Assembly (NCBI GenBank): GCA_002702705.1 | Contig: PABH01000012.1 | Span: forward strand, 1 to 64,000 | Length of the DNA stretch: 64,000 nucleotides | DNA from: Anaerolineaceae bacterium | GTDB lineage: Bacteria > Chloroflexota > Anaerolineae > Anaerolineales > Anaerolineaceae | Direction: 5' to 3' | Shown: positions 25,548 through 34,032 of the stretch, in pieces | Layout: each line of letters opens with the position of its first letter | Numbering within the stretch: the first letter of the stretch is position 1 | Program-made: the position numbers and the translations under genes | The notes under the pieces: generated by a model | What the model saw: the letters and a program-made list of their open reading frames with translations, nothing else | What the model was told of the DNA's origin: nothing | The model's database searches: none

Positions 25548-26744
25548 CTATTTGTTATTACGGATAGCATAAAGTGTATTATTCCAACCAACATAAATCA
25601 TATTTTCTTCAACCATAGGTTGGAACACAAATTCAGCAGTAAAGTTAATGTAACTGGATAAATCTAATAAATTCATATTGTATTTACGAACCCGATGACC
25701 TGTTTCAGCATTGACTTCATAAAGATACCCGCTTGAGTCTCCAAAATAAATATTGCCATTTTTTAGTATTGGCGAAAAGAATACTCCCCCTTCAATATCA
25801 GCGAATTTCCAAATCGGTTCACCGGTTGTTTTGTCGATAGCGTATATCGCATCCATTGTTGGAGTAATTAAGGAGTTCTCGAACATCAAGGGATTCCCAA
25901 TAATCGAGTCGAAAGGCGATTGGCTACTAAACTGCCAACGAATGATTCCGGATTGGATATCTAGGGCTACAAGAGATCCATTTACCACATAGATTGTTGT
26001 TGAATCTACCAACGGAGTTGCATAAATTCCAGGTTCGTTGTTTTGGTCTAGTGAAGCCGGTATGGAGAAATTATGCAACTCAATCCCTGTTGGCGCATCG
26101 ATTACATATATTTTTCCATCATTGCTACCCAGGTAAATTTTTCCATCAGATATTGTCGGTGCATTCAGAATGCTATCGTTTGTAAGGAAGCTCCATTTTA
26201 TGACACCTGTTTGCGCATCTAAAGCATATAGATTGTGATCCAAACTGCCTACATAAATGGTACTGTTATCAAGCACTGGTTGGCTAAACACCAATGAACA
26301 TTCGTCGCAACTGTTCACATTTCCCCTTCTTTGTTCCGGAATAAATTCCCAGCGTTTATACCCTGTATTTTTATCAACTCCATAAAATAACCCCTCATCA
26401 GTACAGAAATATAACATGTCATTGTTGATGATAGGAGAAGTGGTTACAGCCCCTTCTAAAGTTTTTTGCCATTTTTCTTCACCTGTCATTGCGTCAAAAG
26501 CATAAAAAACAGATGGCTGGAAATCATTCAGACTTCCAAAATAGATAACCCCTTCAGCGATTGTCGGAGACACCATTACCGTATTCCCAACTGGATATTG
26601 CCACCGTATTGAGGGTCGCGAATTAATCAAAATAATTGTGATGAAAATGGGAATTGAAAGACAAAACAAAAGGATAGCGGAAATAGCAGTTATGATTATT
26701 CTTTTTGTGTTAAACCATTTTAGTATAGCTGGAATATTTGCCAT
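25548..26744 (-). CDS. PQQ-binding-like beta-propeller repeat protein
   Basis: Predicted 398-residue protein. A single N-terminal membrane helix (~residues 14-38) is followed by about seven propeller blades with the repeated pattern (Y/A)ALDAxTGxxxW, e.g. YAFDAMTGEEKW, YALDAQTGVIKW and YAIDKTTGEPIW. This is the BamB/PQQ-dehydrogenase-like repeat, without visible dehydrogenase calcium or PQQ ligands. Likely an outer-face scaffold or ligand sensor. Expressed from spacer promoter 12. Confidence 0.85.
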   Translation of the reverse strand: MANIPAILKWFNTKRIIITAISAILLFCLSIPIFITIILINSRPSIRWQYPVGNTVMVSPTIAEGVIYFGSLNDFQPSVFYAFDAMTGEEKWQKTLEGAVTTSPIINNDMLYFCTDEGLFYGVDKNTGYKRWEFIPEQRRGNVNSCDECSLVFSQPVLDNSTIYVGSLDHNLYALDAQTGVIKWSFLTNDSILNAPTISDGKIYLGSNDGKIYVIDAPTGIELHNFSIPASLDQNNEPGIYATPLVDSTTIYVVNGSLVALDIQSGIIRWQFSSQSPFDSIIGNPLMFENSLITPTMDAIYAIDKTTGEPIWKFADIEGGVFFSPILKNGNIYFGDSSGYLYEVNAETGHRVRKYNMNLLDLSSYINFTAEFVFQPMVEENMIYVGWNNTLYAIRNNK

Positions 26745-26776
26745 GATAATTACTCAGTTCAAGGACTTCATTTAGG

Positions 26777-26920
26777 CTGCATTTTGCAGTATATCTGCCT
26801 AGTAGAGTTTTGATGTATTGAAAATTTACAGGGTTATCCCCCATTTTGTGCAAAAAACTTGATAGATTAAGTATAGCATCGGTTGGTTTAATCAAGGAAT
26901 ATTTTGATGCGATGTTATTT
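26777..26920 (-). promoter_or_regulatory. spacer repeat 12 with extended -10 promoter
   Basis: The leader AGGCTGCATTTTGCAGTATATCTGCC is conserved and the minus-strand extended -10 (TGCTATACT) is at 26870-26875, ~126 bp before the propeller start. The distal part (26921-26996) has no clear GTTRRRY arm. Confidence 0.7.
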
Positions 26921-26996
26921 GAGATTTTGTTCCATCCACTCTTTGAGTTATCTTTGTTAAAATTGCCAACTTGGCCATTCCATACTATCTTGACTT

Positions 26997-27947
26997 TTAT
27001 GTTGTTATTTCCCGAAACAAATTTTCGACCCCACCCTCAAGCCAATGTGTTAAATGAGGTATACGCCAGGATTCAACGGCGCTGCCGTGCCAGATGATCT
27101 GTTGGATTTCATGTTCAATTTGATAAATGGTTAAACGTTGTGCCAGGTGAGGAATCTGGCTGCATGCGGGTGCTGCTTCAAATAACGCCCGCAGAAATGG
27201 TCTGAAATCGATGCTAGGTTCCGGAGGGTAGACACACCAGTGGATAAAATGACATAATTCGAAATCCGCTTCACCAAACTGAGAACATTCCCAATCGATC
27301 ACGCCTGAGAATTTGCCCTGCTCAAGCAGGGTGTTTTTGGGATGAAGATCATTATGCAGCAGTTTGGGCCCGGTTTGAAAATCTAACGCCGAAATTGATG
27401 CCTGCAAAAATCGAAAAGCGCTTTCAAAAACACGGGTACTTTCCGGCTGTAAGGGTAATTGTTCAGCGCCTTGTTTGAGGATTTCCCAATAGGTTTGATG
27501 GCCTTCGCGCCAGGTTCCGGAAAAGGATGGAAGAGCGGGCACATACAGGCCAATGTCATAAGACGTTCCGGAAATTTTCTGCAAGTTATCCAAAAACCTG
27601 GCAATATCTTTTCCCAGCTGTTTTTGTTGGGTTAGCGTGGTCTCCGGATAGGTATTTACAAAATCATCACCCGGTAATAAGGTCAAAAAAAGGTAGTAGA
27701 GGGGTCCGGTTTCTCTATCCAGCATGCCGGTATGGATGATTTTCGGCACAAAATTTAACGATGAGACCCGGCTGAATTTTTCCTCTTCCTGTGTCATGGG
27801 GGTTTCAGATACCCGCAGAAGCAGTTCGTTATTGATCGAAAATACTTTTTTGCTAAAACTTCCGGCCAATGATTGTAAATCTTTGATTTTAATTTGATGT
27901 TGGGAGCATATTTGTTGTACTGCTGTGAGGTCGATTTCCTGTTTCAA
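26997..27947 (-). CDS. aminoglycoside phosphotransferase (APH)-family kinase
   Basis: Predicted 316-residue kinase-fold protein. The catalytic loop LLHNDLHPKNTLL (Asp200, Asn205) and the metal-binding VIDWE (Asp218) are intact. The N-terminal lobe has LLRVSE, with the ATP-binding segment. APH-family enzymes phosphorylate aminoglycosides, macrolides or metabolites such as homoserine and choline; the sequence alone does not choose. Expressed from a weaker spacer promoter (13). Confidence 0.85.
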   Translation of the reverse strand: MKQEIDLTAVQQICSQHQIKIKDLQSLAGSFSKKVFSINNELLLRVSETPMTQEEEKFSRVSSLNFVPKIIHTGMLDRETGPLYYLFLTLLPGDDFVNTYPETTLTQQKQLGKDIARFLDNLQKISGTSYDIGLYVPALPSFSGTWREGHQTYWEILKQGAEQLPLQPESTRVFESAFRFLQASISALDFQTGPKLLHNDLHPKNTLLEQGKFSGVIDWECSQFGEADFELCHFIHWCVYPPEPSIDFRPFLRALFEAAPACSQIPHLAQRLTIYQIEHEIQQIIWHGSAVESWRIPHLTHWLEGGVENLFREITT

Positions 27948-27984
27948 GTTTCTTCTTCCTGGAGTAAAAGATTGGTTGGTGGAT

Positions 27985-28075
27985 TAACCGTTTCTGGTTT
28001 GATCCACCCATATTGGGCAATGTTCCGGATGGATGAAGTATAACATTGGCCGTTTTTTACGAGGGGTTTTGAGTC
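27985..28075 (-). promoter_or_regulatory. spacer repeat 13, shortened, with extended -10 promoter
   Basis: Retains GATCCACCCATATTGGGCAA and GATGAAGTATAACATTGGC. The minus-strand TGTTATACT is present, with the -10 at 28037-28042, only ~90 bp from the kinase start because the leader is shortened. Confidence 0.65.
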
Positions 28076-28125
28076 TACTTAAAAACGGTCATGTCCCTCC
28101 CAGGTGGGGGAATCTACTTTCGTTG

Positions 28126-28551
28126 CTATAGGCTTTTTGTGAAAAAATAACGTTGATGTCCAGCCGGAAAATCCTTTAGTTCGCCAAAAACATGATAACC
28201 ATGTTGTTTGTAAAAATGCGGGACTTGAAAACTAAAAGTATCCAGGTAGACATTTTTTGCGCCGCGTTTTCTGGCCTCATCTTCCGCCAGCTCCAAAAGT
28301 TGATGTCCATATCCAAGGCCACGCAGTTCTTCGATGACAAATAATAAGTCAATGTAAAACCAATTCCAGTATGTTGAACCAATTAAGCCGCCTACGACTT
28401 TTTGGTCCGAATCACGTAAAACAAAACATAGTTGTTGGTTTTGAGATTCACCCGCTTGTTGTTCGTTGTATTTGTGAAGTCCCCACCCGATAACATCCCA
28501 TACCGAATCATCCGGTTTGTCTAAGGAAACAATATCGTATTTTTTATCCAT
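28126..28551 (-). CDS. GNAT-family N-acetyltransferase
   Basis: Predicted 141-residue acetyltransferase. The acetyl-CoA site is LRGLGYGHQLLELAE and the C-terminal strand-helix has PHFYKQHGYHVFGEL. This small GNAT type occurs widely and includes enzymes acting on small amines and on toxins. It lies 39 bp downstream of the PH-like membrane protein gene in the same direction, and may share a transcript with it. Confidence 0.85.
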   Translation of the reverse strand: MDKKYDIVSLDKPDDSVWDVIGWGLHKYNEQQAGESQNQQLCFVLRDSDQKVVGGLIGSTYWNWFYIDLLFVIEELRGLGYGHQLLELAEDEARKRGAKNVYLDTFSFQVPHFYKQHGYHVFGELKDFPAGHQRYFFTKSL

Positions 28552-28590
28552 AAGATTTGTCCTTTAACCTTTCATATATCTATGACAGGA

Positions 28591-29049
28591 TCATTTTTTA
28601 CTCATTCGCTGCTTTGCAGCATCAATAGCCTGTTTTAGTTTTTTTGGCTGGTTCGTCCCAAGTTGAAGAATTCCGCCGTTTTTTAGTTTTATTTCCACTG
28701 CGGTTCCCGGTGCGATGGCATAAAACCAACCGCCAGGGATCGACTTTACACCCCAAAAATAATACCAGGGGTTTTGTATTTCCTTCGTAGATTGAACTTC
28801 ACGTAGCGTAATTGTCTTTCGAATAACCCCGATGCCAAACCAGAAGCGGAGATTTTCTTCGGATACTTCCACTGTGAATGAAGAAAACAAAACAAGTCCC
28901 AAGAGATAAACCAATACCATCAAAACCGCGGGCAGCGTGCGGCCCTCGGTTATGACCATCAGAGCCACGGCGGCGATCAGAATTCCTGTTAGCAGGAAAA
29001 CGATAAACATCAGTGCCCCATATTGTGTATGCCTATAATTTGATTTCAT
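28591..29049 (-). CDS. two-helix membrane protein, PH-domain-like
   Basis: Hypothetical 152-residue protein. Two adjacent membrane helices (~residues 10-55) precede a beta-rich cytoplasmic domain with SEENLRFWFGIGVIRKTI and EIKLKNGGILQLGTN, resembling bacterial PH-like domains of small membrane proteins. No enzymatic residues are evident. A truncated spacer leader (from ~29098) lies upstream, but the promoter block is missing. Confidence 0.65.
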   Translation of the reverse strand: MKSNYRHTQYGALMFIVFLLTGILIAAVALMVITEGRTLPAVLMVLVYLLGLVLFSSFTVEVSEENLRFWFGIGVIRKTITLREVQSTKEIQNPWYYFWGVKSIPGGWFYAIAPGTAVEIKLKNGGILQLGTNQPKKLKQAIDAAKQRMSKK

Positions 29050-29494
29050 CTTTTTTCCTTTGAATCACATTTATGGGGTGAATACCCAAAACCCGATAAT
29101 CAATTATACGAAATTATGATCGGTTGTATTTGAACTTTTTATGAACCCATAAGCGCTAATTAGAAGGTGTTCCTGTGATGGTTCACTCGATATTATTGGT
29201 AGTAACCTCTTCGGCTTTTTCTCCGCCTGCCCATACCTGCTTGAGCGTGGCGGTGCCAACCACGGTTTCCACCCACTGACCATCAACGGGCTGTGCAGTC
29301 AGGGTTCCATTCATAGTATAGGTGAGTGTAATGTTTCCGTATAGCTACTTTAGAAAGGATTGTTGTATTGCGGATGAATGTACATGTAGGAGTTTGGCAA
29401 GAGGGTGACTCCTTTATTCGCGAAATGTAGTCCTCAGTGTAAGATAAGCGCTGATTTAGGCTCGGTTTTATTGTAATTTTGATTCTGTTTGTCT
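29050..29494. other. eroded spacer with a gene remnant
   Basis: The interval holds the first part of a spacer leader (ATCAATTATACGAAATTATGA at ~29098), then a short remnant coding stretch, then a TTCGCGAAATGTAGTCCTCAGTG block also found near 21241. No extended -10 copy remains. Confidence 0.5.
29185..29313 (-). pseudogene. small remnant coding sequence
   Basis: A 42-codon frame starting at ATG 29313 is open, and the sense frame also runs a few codons upstream (YGNITLTYT) before an in-frame stop. The peptide (GQWVETVVGTATLKQVW) looks like the beta-rich end of a larger protein. No ribosome site. I read it as a 3' fragment of a lost cassette gene. Confidence 0.45.
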
Positions 29495-30265
29495 TTAAAC
29501 AACCTGAAGCATTTCGTCAAAGGTCATTTGTACTTCGTTTTCAACGATTGGCTTCATTTCTTCCCACATTTCCATAAACACTCTTTTTCGTCTTTCTAAT
29601 TCATCCGTTGTACACGCATGGAGAATCATTAAATTTTGGATACGTTCCTGGAAATTATGGGGTAAACGTTCAAGTTGCTCTACACAATAATAACGCCATT
29701 TCATATCCGCCACCAACTCATTGTTTAAACCAAATAGCATATCGAAGAAATAATTAATGCCCTGGTTGAACATCTGATGCGCGCTAATAATATTGCCTCG
29801 TTCTATCCATAGTTGAGACAAACGATTGATATACCATTCGGAAAGGGTAAACCCTGACATGATCAGCCATCGTTTCTCCTCGGGCTGTAGCGGGACTTTT
29901 TCTTGGAGTAATTGGGTTATCTTTCCTTGCGGATCAAAATATACCTTTCCATGCGCATAGGTCCAGCGTTTTGCCATATCCCAGGAATTTGTGATTTCGC
30001 TTTCATAGTCAGATAACCAAACTTGCACTTCAATTCCATCGACCATAAAAAACTTGTCATTCAGTTTAATATCAGCCGTCTGTTTTTTAAATAGTGCAAT
30101 ATCAATATCTGCCCAAGGGTCAAAATATCCGCGAGGAATTGCTCCCAAAAAAACAATGCCCACCATATCGTCGGTTTTATATTTTTGTACGAATTCTTCA
30201 GCAATCCTGGCAGCTTTTTCCAAAAGTATTTGGTTTGAAGACGGGATCAAAAATTTTGTACTCAT
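29495..30265 (-). CDS. nucleotidyltransferase domain protein
   Basis: Predicted 256-residue NTP-transferase. The N-terminal fold shows VFLGAIPRGYFDPWADIDIAL, where the GS position is replaced by GA but the paired aspartates (DID) are kept. The helical C-terminal half is unlike that of the protein at 13273. Possible roles are small-molecule nucleotidylation (aminoglycoside-type) or toxin activity. It lies under spacer promoter 14. Confidence 0.75.
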   Translation of the reverse strand: MSTKFLIPSSNQILLEKAARIAEEFVQKYKTDDMVGIVFLGAIPRGYFDPWADIDIALFKKQTADIKLNDKFFMVDGIEVQVWLSDYESEITNSWDMAKRWTYAHGKVYFDPQGKITQLLQEKVPLQPEEKRWLIMSGFTLSEWYINRLSQLWIERGNIISAHQMFNQGINYFFDMLFGLNNELVADMKWRYYCVEQLERLPHNFQERIQNLMILHACTTDELERRKRVFMEMWEEMKPIVENEVQMTFDEMLQVV

Positions 30266-30319
30266 CTATTCAAAGTCTTTCTCTACGGCGAAGATTGGAA
30301 TGGCCGAAAGATTAATTTG

Positions 30320-30494
30320 CGGCGTTCTAATTAACCTGATTTTTTGACTGGCAGAGTATTGGTGTATTGAGGATTTGCGGTGTAATCTACCAAAATTGGG
30401 CAAAGTTACTGAGATGTTAAGTATAGCATCGGCTGATTTAAACCCAGAAGTTTTTGGAATTTGTTATCCACTTGCTGAGCGTGCTGTGTTAACC
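30320..30494 (-). promoter_or_regulatory. spacer repeat 14 with extended -10 promoter
   Basis: GTGTATTGAGGATTTGCGG and GATGTTAAGTATAGCATCGG are conserved. The minus-strand extended -10 (TGCTATACT) is at 30418-30423, ~153 bp before the nucleotidyltransferase. The distal arm GCGTGCTGTGTTAACC differs by one base from a GTTRRRY arm. The following 30495-30609 stretch holds nothing recognisable. Confidence 0.7.
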
Positions 30495-30609
30495 CGTTTT
30501 ACCGATCATGACCGCGCCTGAGATTGTACTTAGTATAAACTTTATCTGAAGAGAATAAAACCAAGCAGAGTGGTGATGAAATGAAGGATTTGGTTGGTAT
30601 GGTGGTGGT

Positions 30610-31095
30610 CTATAAATTACCTTCGAGCGTCTTCACATAATTATCTTCAACAGCTCCCATCTTGCTTTCATTCAAGAGAGAACTTAATTCGCCAAGATGG
30701 TATACGCTGTGCCGCAATAAAAATAAAACAAGACCAGTTTTTGTTTTGCCTGCCCAAGGGAAAGTTTCATTTGTAGCCAGATAGTCAATCTCAGTCAGCC
30801 AATCTTTGGTTTTTTTTGAGAAATATGCTATGCTTTCCAGAATATCGTCTTTGGAGGGAAGTTCATTTTCTTTTGCTTGTACACTATCCATATCGAATTT
30901 TTTTCCTGAACTGAAATTTGTTACCGATTGATCTTCGATATAGAATTTTGTTGCTTTTAGTATGTGAAAAGACAACCTGGCTGGGGTTGTGGCATCTCGT
31001 CCTGTAGTTAACCAGGCTTCGTTATCAAAGTCATTTACCAGGGCAGAAAAAACTCTCCAGGTATGCGCATATTGACTGATAAATTCGTTTTTCAT
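30610..31095 (-). CDS. DinB-family protein
   Basis: Predicted 161-residue four-helix protein of the DinB/YfiT-like metalloenzyme family. Metal-binding histidines are visible at SFHILKA and in RHSVYHLGEL near the C-terminus. Many members act as bacillithiol- or mycothiol-dependent transferases, but most are unassigned. A second DinB protein lies at 33407. No promoter repeat is directly upstream; the upstream spacer is a collapsed form. Confidence 0.75.
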   Translation of the reverse strand: MKNEFISQYAHTWRVFSALVNDFDNEAWLTTGRDATTPARLSFHILKATKFYIEDQSVTNFSSGKKFDMDSVQAKENELPSKDDILESIAYFSKKTKDWLTEIDYLATNETFPWAGKTKTGLVLFLLRHSVYHLGELSSLLNESKMGAVEDNYVKTLEGNL

Positions 31096-31445
31096 TAATC
31101 CTCTTCATACGGTTTGTTGGTACGGGCAGGCAGCTGCCGAATGGTTAATTATACTGAATTCTAATTGCTGCACGGTGTGTTCGGTTTCCAGGTTGAGAAA
31201 AACCGTCCTGCTGATTTGTTTTTAATAGTCACCTCGATCAAACGATCTCATTTTACCGTTTTTCGAAAAACAGATCGCGAGATGAAACGGTGCCAACGTG
31301 TGGCTTTCAAACCGACTAACCATGCCAAACATCCATTCTGTTTGACCAAAATCTCGAGGTCGAAGCTCACCCAAAACCGGGATTTTTGCTCTTAAAATAG
31401 GTCTCGAGCGGCGGGTAGGCTTAAGATGCAACGTACCACCCCTGT
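31096..31445. other. collapsed spacer followed by palindromic repeat
   Basis: At 31135-31185 the spacer leader (ATGGTTAATTATACTGAATTC) is joined directly to a distal arm (CACGGTGTGTTCGGT), with the promoter block missing, as if deleted. The CTCGAG palindromic repeat and its downstream CCCAAAACCGGGATTTTT block follow. No gene is supported. Confidence 0.55.
31273..31361. repeat. CTCGAG palindromic repeat, copy 2
   Basis: GATCGCGAGAT...ATCTCGAGGTC, 89 bp. The left end has two changes from copy 1, while GATGAAACGG, CTTTCAAACC and TGACCAAAATCTCGAGGTC are conserved. It lies inside the cassette array. Confidence 0.7.
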
Positions 31446-31976
31446 TTATTTAATTTTTTCTCTTATTCCTTGATCGAGTTTATAAAAAAGTTGGTTTATT
31501 CTTTTTTCTGTTAATGGTTGTTCCGGAAAATTACTTAATAAAATTGCGATTTTATGGTCTGCACTGTTTATCGCGTGTGTTATTTCTTCGTCTGCCAAAT
31601 TTTTGTCATTGTAAAATAGTTCAATTGCCAGTGCCGCATATACAACGGGCCCAAGAATGTGTTGGGCTTGCCGAATGTCTTTAAATGGATGGGTAAAGGC
31701 TGAGGCTGCTGCCAGGCTGGCAGATTTAGCTGCTGCCGATGCTGCTTTATCCTTGGTTTCATTGGATGCGCGATAGGAATCTAACGCCAGTTTTCGTAAG
31801 GTGTTATTTCGTTTTCCTGTATTAAAAAATGCTTTCGCCCCTTCGATTGCCCGGCGTGGCCGGTTGTCTTCTTTGTTAATGGTTTCATAGATGAGCAAAG
31901 CTTTTTCTGCTGATTGGGCAGCCCAAATTGTTACCTGTTGCAAATCATTGATGGTAATTTCAAAGTACGTTTTCAT
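31446..31976 (-). CDS. Imm-5-like putative immunity protein
   Basis: Predicted 176-residue all-helical protein. The Ala-rich stretch (AASAAAKSASLAAASAF), then PFKDIRQAQHILGPVVYAA, and the N-terminal AIEGAKAFFNTG match the Imm-5-like putative immunity family associated with polymorphic toxin loci. No cognate toxin is adjacent, so it is an orphan. The start at 31976 has GGAAG at a good distance. Family recognition is by pattern only. Confidence 0.6.
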   Translation of the reverse strand: MKTYFEITINDLQQVTIWAAQSAEKALLIYETINKEDNRPRRAIEGAKAFFNTGKRNNTLRKLALDSYRASNETKDKAASAAAKSASLAAASAFTHPFKDIRQAQHILGPVVYAALAIELFYNDKNLADEEITHAINSADHKIAILLSNFPEQPLTEKRINQLFYKLDQGIREKIK

Positions 31977-32082
31977 CGAAACACTTCCGATAAGAACGAA
32001 GATCAAAAAAGGATGTTCTTAGACATTTTTTATACATAGAATATGAAGCTGGTGTACATCTGTAAACGCTGAGATGTTCAGG

Positions 32083-32574
32083 TTATTTTCGGCCCAGCCA
32101 TCGATGAACCGAAGCCTGGTAATCTTGATATTCTTGCCCGAACTTCTTGGACAAATAGCGCTCTTCAGGAAGGATCAGAATATAAAAGCAGAGAAAGATG
32201 GAAATCAGCAGTGTGATGAATGCCCAGAGGTTGTTTAACAGGAATGCAATCCCCAAAAAAACAAGGACAGCGCTAAGATACAATGGGTTTCTGGATTTTG
32301 AAAAGACACCAGTCTGTATCACTTTATTTGTTGGCAAACCGGGATCGGTAGGTTGTTCAAAACGAGCAAATTCACGGCGAGCCAAAGCAATAATCCTTAT
32401 ACCTGCGATGATAAAAACAATTCCAACCGGGATAAGGGCTAGTCTAAGGATTCCTTGCGTGATGATAACTGGAACAAAAAATTGGAGGACGAGACTTAAT
32501 AAAAAAGGAATTCCAAAAACAACTTCTCCAATCACCCAGCGGCTTTTATGTGCGGAATCAATCGACATCTTCAA
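32083..32574 (-). CDS. isoprenylcysteine carboxyl methyltransferase-like membrane protein
   Basis: Predicted 163-residue membrane protein with four helices. The C-terminal signature GVFSKSRNPLYLSAVLVF, then LPEERYLSKKFGQEYQDY, is that of the ICMT/PEMT-like methyltransferase family which binds S-adenosylmethionine at the membrane. The substrate in bacteria is generally unknown. It follows the nitroreductase-like gene by 42 bp, same strand. Confidence 0.85.
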   Translation of the reverse strand: MKMSIDSAHKSRWVIGEVVFGIPFLLSLVLQFFVPVIITQGILRLALIPVGIVFIIAGIRIIALARREFARFEQPTDPGLPTNKVIQTGVFSKSRNPLYLSAVLVFLGIAFLLNNLWAFITLLISIFLCFYILILPEERYLSKKFGQEYQDYQASVHRWLGRK

Positions 32575-32616
32575 CCTCTGTTTTATTCTTTACATTGTTT
32601 ATGGTCAAGCATTACT

Positions 32617-33012
32617 TCACTCTTCAAAAAACACTTCCACAATCGGGCTAAAGCGCACCAGGTCATCAACACTGTTTCCCTGATCGCGATACCATCTTGT
32701 TTCCGGTGCACTCATTATATCCCTGCGATCTTGTATATCCACAATTTCTACAGCCCGTGCTTTTAATTCGGCGTTAATTGATTCTTTTAAACAGAAAATA
32801 AATGCCGGGTTTTTTTTCAGGTTGGCTAACCAATCGCGGGGTTTTGGGTTACCTTTGCCGCCTGTTGCGCCAGGTGTACCGCAAATGATAATCCGCCCGT
32901 TGAGATTGTGGAACCAAATCTCGGTTTTTCTTGGCAAACCGGATTTGGCACCGGTTGTGATGATATCAATGGTGCGATCTTCTTTTAATGCCCTGCTGAT
33001 TTCTTCTTTCAT
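32617..33012 (-). CDS. F420-type nitroreductase family (DUF385) protein
   Basis: Predicted 131-residue protein. TTGAKSGLPRKTEIWF and PRDWLANLKKNPAFIFCLK are typical of the deazaflavin (F420)-dependent nitroreductase/Ddn-like split-beta-barrel family. Members reduce nitro compounds, quinones or aflatoxins with F420H2; some bind flavin or heme instead. Whether this organism makes F420 cannot be judged here. Confidence 0.8.
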   Translation of the reverse strand: MKEEISRALKEDRTIDIITTGAKSGLPRKTEIWFHNLNGRIIICGTPGATGGKGNPKPRDWLANLKKNPAFIFCLKESINAELKARAVEIVDIQDRRDIMSAPETRWYRDQGNSVDDLVRFSPIVEVFFEE

Positions 33013-33121
33013 TTTTTCCTACCTGCCTGCAAAATAGATCGTGGTGAATCGTTGTGAGCATGAGATGTTCCTACCAGTATTTCTCTTTCCAGTGTAGCAG
33101 CGGTCACAACAAGAGGCTAGA

Positions 33122-33298
33122 TCAATCAGAAATGTTTCGTTTGCGGGCTTGGTTAAATGCGGTGATTAACGCGACCGTTAGAAGAATGCCCCCAGCAAAC
33201 TGGAAACCGCTATTATCCGTGTATGTACCCACTGCAAGGATCATCACTGCAGCAACAATAAGAGAAATTGTACTCGGTTTAATTTTCTGTAAATTCAT
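33122..33298 (-). CDS. small two-helix membrane protein (58 residues)
   Basis: Short gene starting ATG 33298 behind a strong AAAAGGAG ribosome site. The product begins MNLQKIKPSTISL, has two hydrophobic segments (SLIVAAVMILAVGTY and FAGGILLTVALITAF) separated by TDNSG, and ends in a basic tail. No family is recognised. The ribosome site and clean hydrophobic hairpin make it credible. Confidence 0.65.
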   Translation of the reverse strand: MNLQKIKPSTISLIVAAVMILAVGTYTDNSGFQFAGGILLTVALITAFNQARKRNISD

Positions 33299-33406
33299 GT
33301 TATTTCTCCTTTTAATTATAAAATTAAAAGATGTGTAACGTATAAACGGCTTGACTATTAATTATGGGGAAAGTTCTTTCGTAAACAACTTAATCAAGTC
33401 AAAAAT

Positions 33407-33916
33407 TCACCAATCTCCAGCGTAATCGAGGTCAAAAGGTGTTGTGAGATTCTCCAATCTGCTTCGCCTGAGTTCTACCAATTGGCGGATATGGAGAATA
33501 TCATGCGCGGCCCAACAGGCGAATAGTTCACCCGCGCTGAGGGTGCGGTATGGATTTGGATATGTTTTTTTCCAATCCGGGTTCACTAATTCTTTAAGCC
33601 ATTTTAATGATTTTTCCCGTTCGGTAAAGAATTTTTCCAACATCTCGGCGAAGTTTTGCTGATTGTAGTTTCGTTGGCTTACCCAGCCTGCGGGGTCAAT
33701 TGGATGCCATTCTTCATCTTGGCGAAAAAGGATAAAATCGAGGTGTTCTCGAAAATCTTCTCGTTCTTCATCATACAAATGACATAACACTTCAAGGATC
33801 GACCACGACTCGGCGCTCGGTTTGAACTGGGCTTCCGCTTGTGTGATTCCCGACAATAAAGCACGGATCACTTCTGTGCTATTTTGAAGTTCTTGAAAAA
33901 GCAGATTAAATTCCAT
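33407..33916 (-). CDS. DinB-family protein
   Basis: Predicted 169-residue four-helix protein. LCHLYDEEREDF and AAHDILHIRQLVEL carry the three histidines that form the metal site of the DinB superfamily, and SWSILEVLCH is the usual N-terminal helix. It is not closely similar to the DinB protein at 30610. Probably a thiol-dependent transferase or detoxification protein; unproven. Confidence 0.85.
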   Translation of the reverse strand: MEFNLLFQELQNSTEVIRALLSGITQAEAQFKPSAESWSILEVLCHLYDEEREDFREHLDFILFRQDEEWHPIDPAGWVSQRNYNQQNFAEMLEKFFTEREKSLKWLKELVNPDWKKTYPNPYRTLSAGELFACWAAHDILHIRQLVELRRSRLENLTTPFDLDYAGDW

Positions 33917-34032
33917 CTTCCCTCTTTTATATTTTTATTTGATGACGGACAGGTGTTTTTATTGGACGGAGTATAGGTTGGTGTTGTGGATAATTAACAA
34001 GTCACTGAAAGGGACTTGTTGGGGGCTATTGC

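Noticed and set aside
7323-30494. CRISPR array
   Set aside because: The repeats are long, imperfect, and separated by genes rather than by ~30-bp spacers; no cas genes are present.
33950-33985. A fifteenth promoter repeat (GGACGGAGTATAGG)
   Set aside because: It resembles the spacer but lacks the TG of the extended -10 and the shared blocks, so it was not counted.
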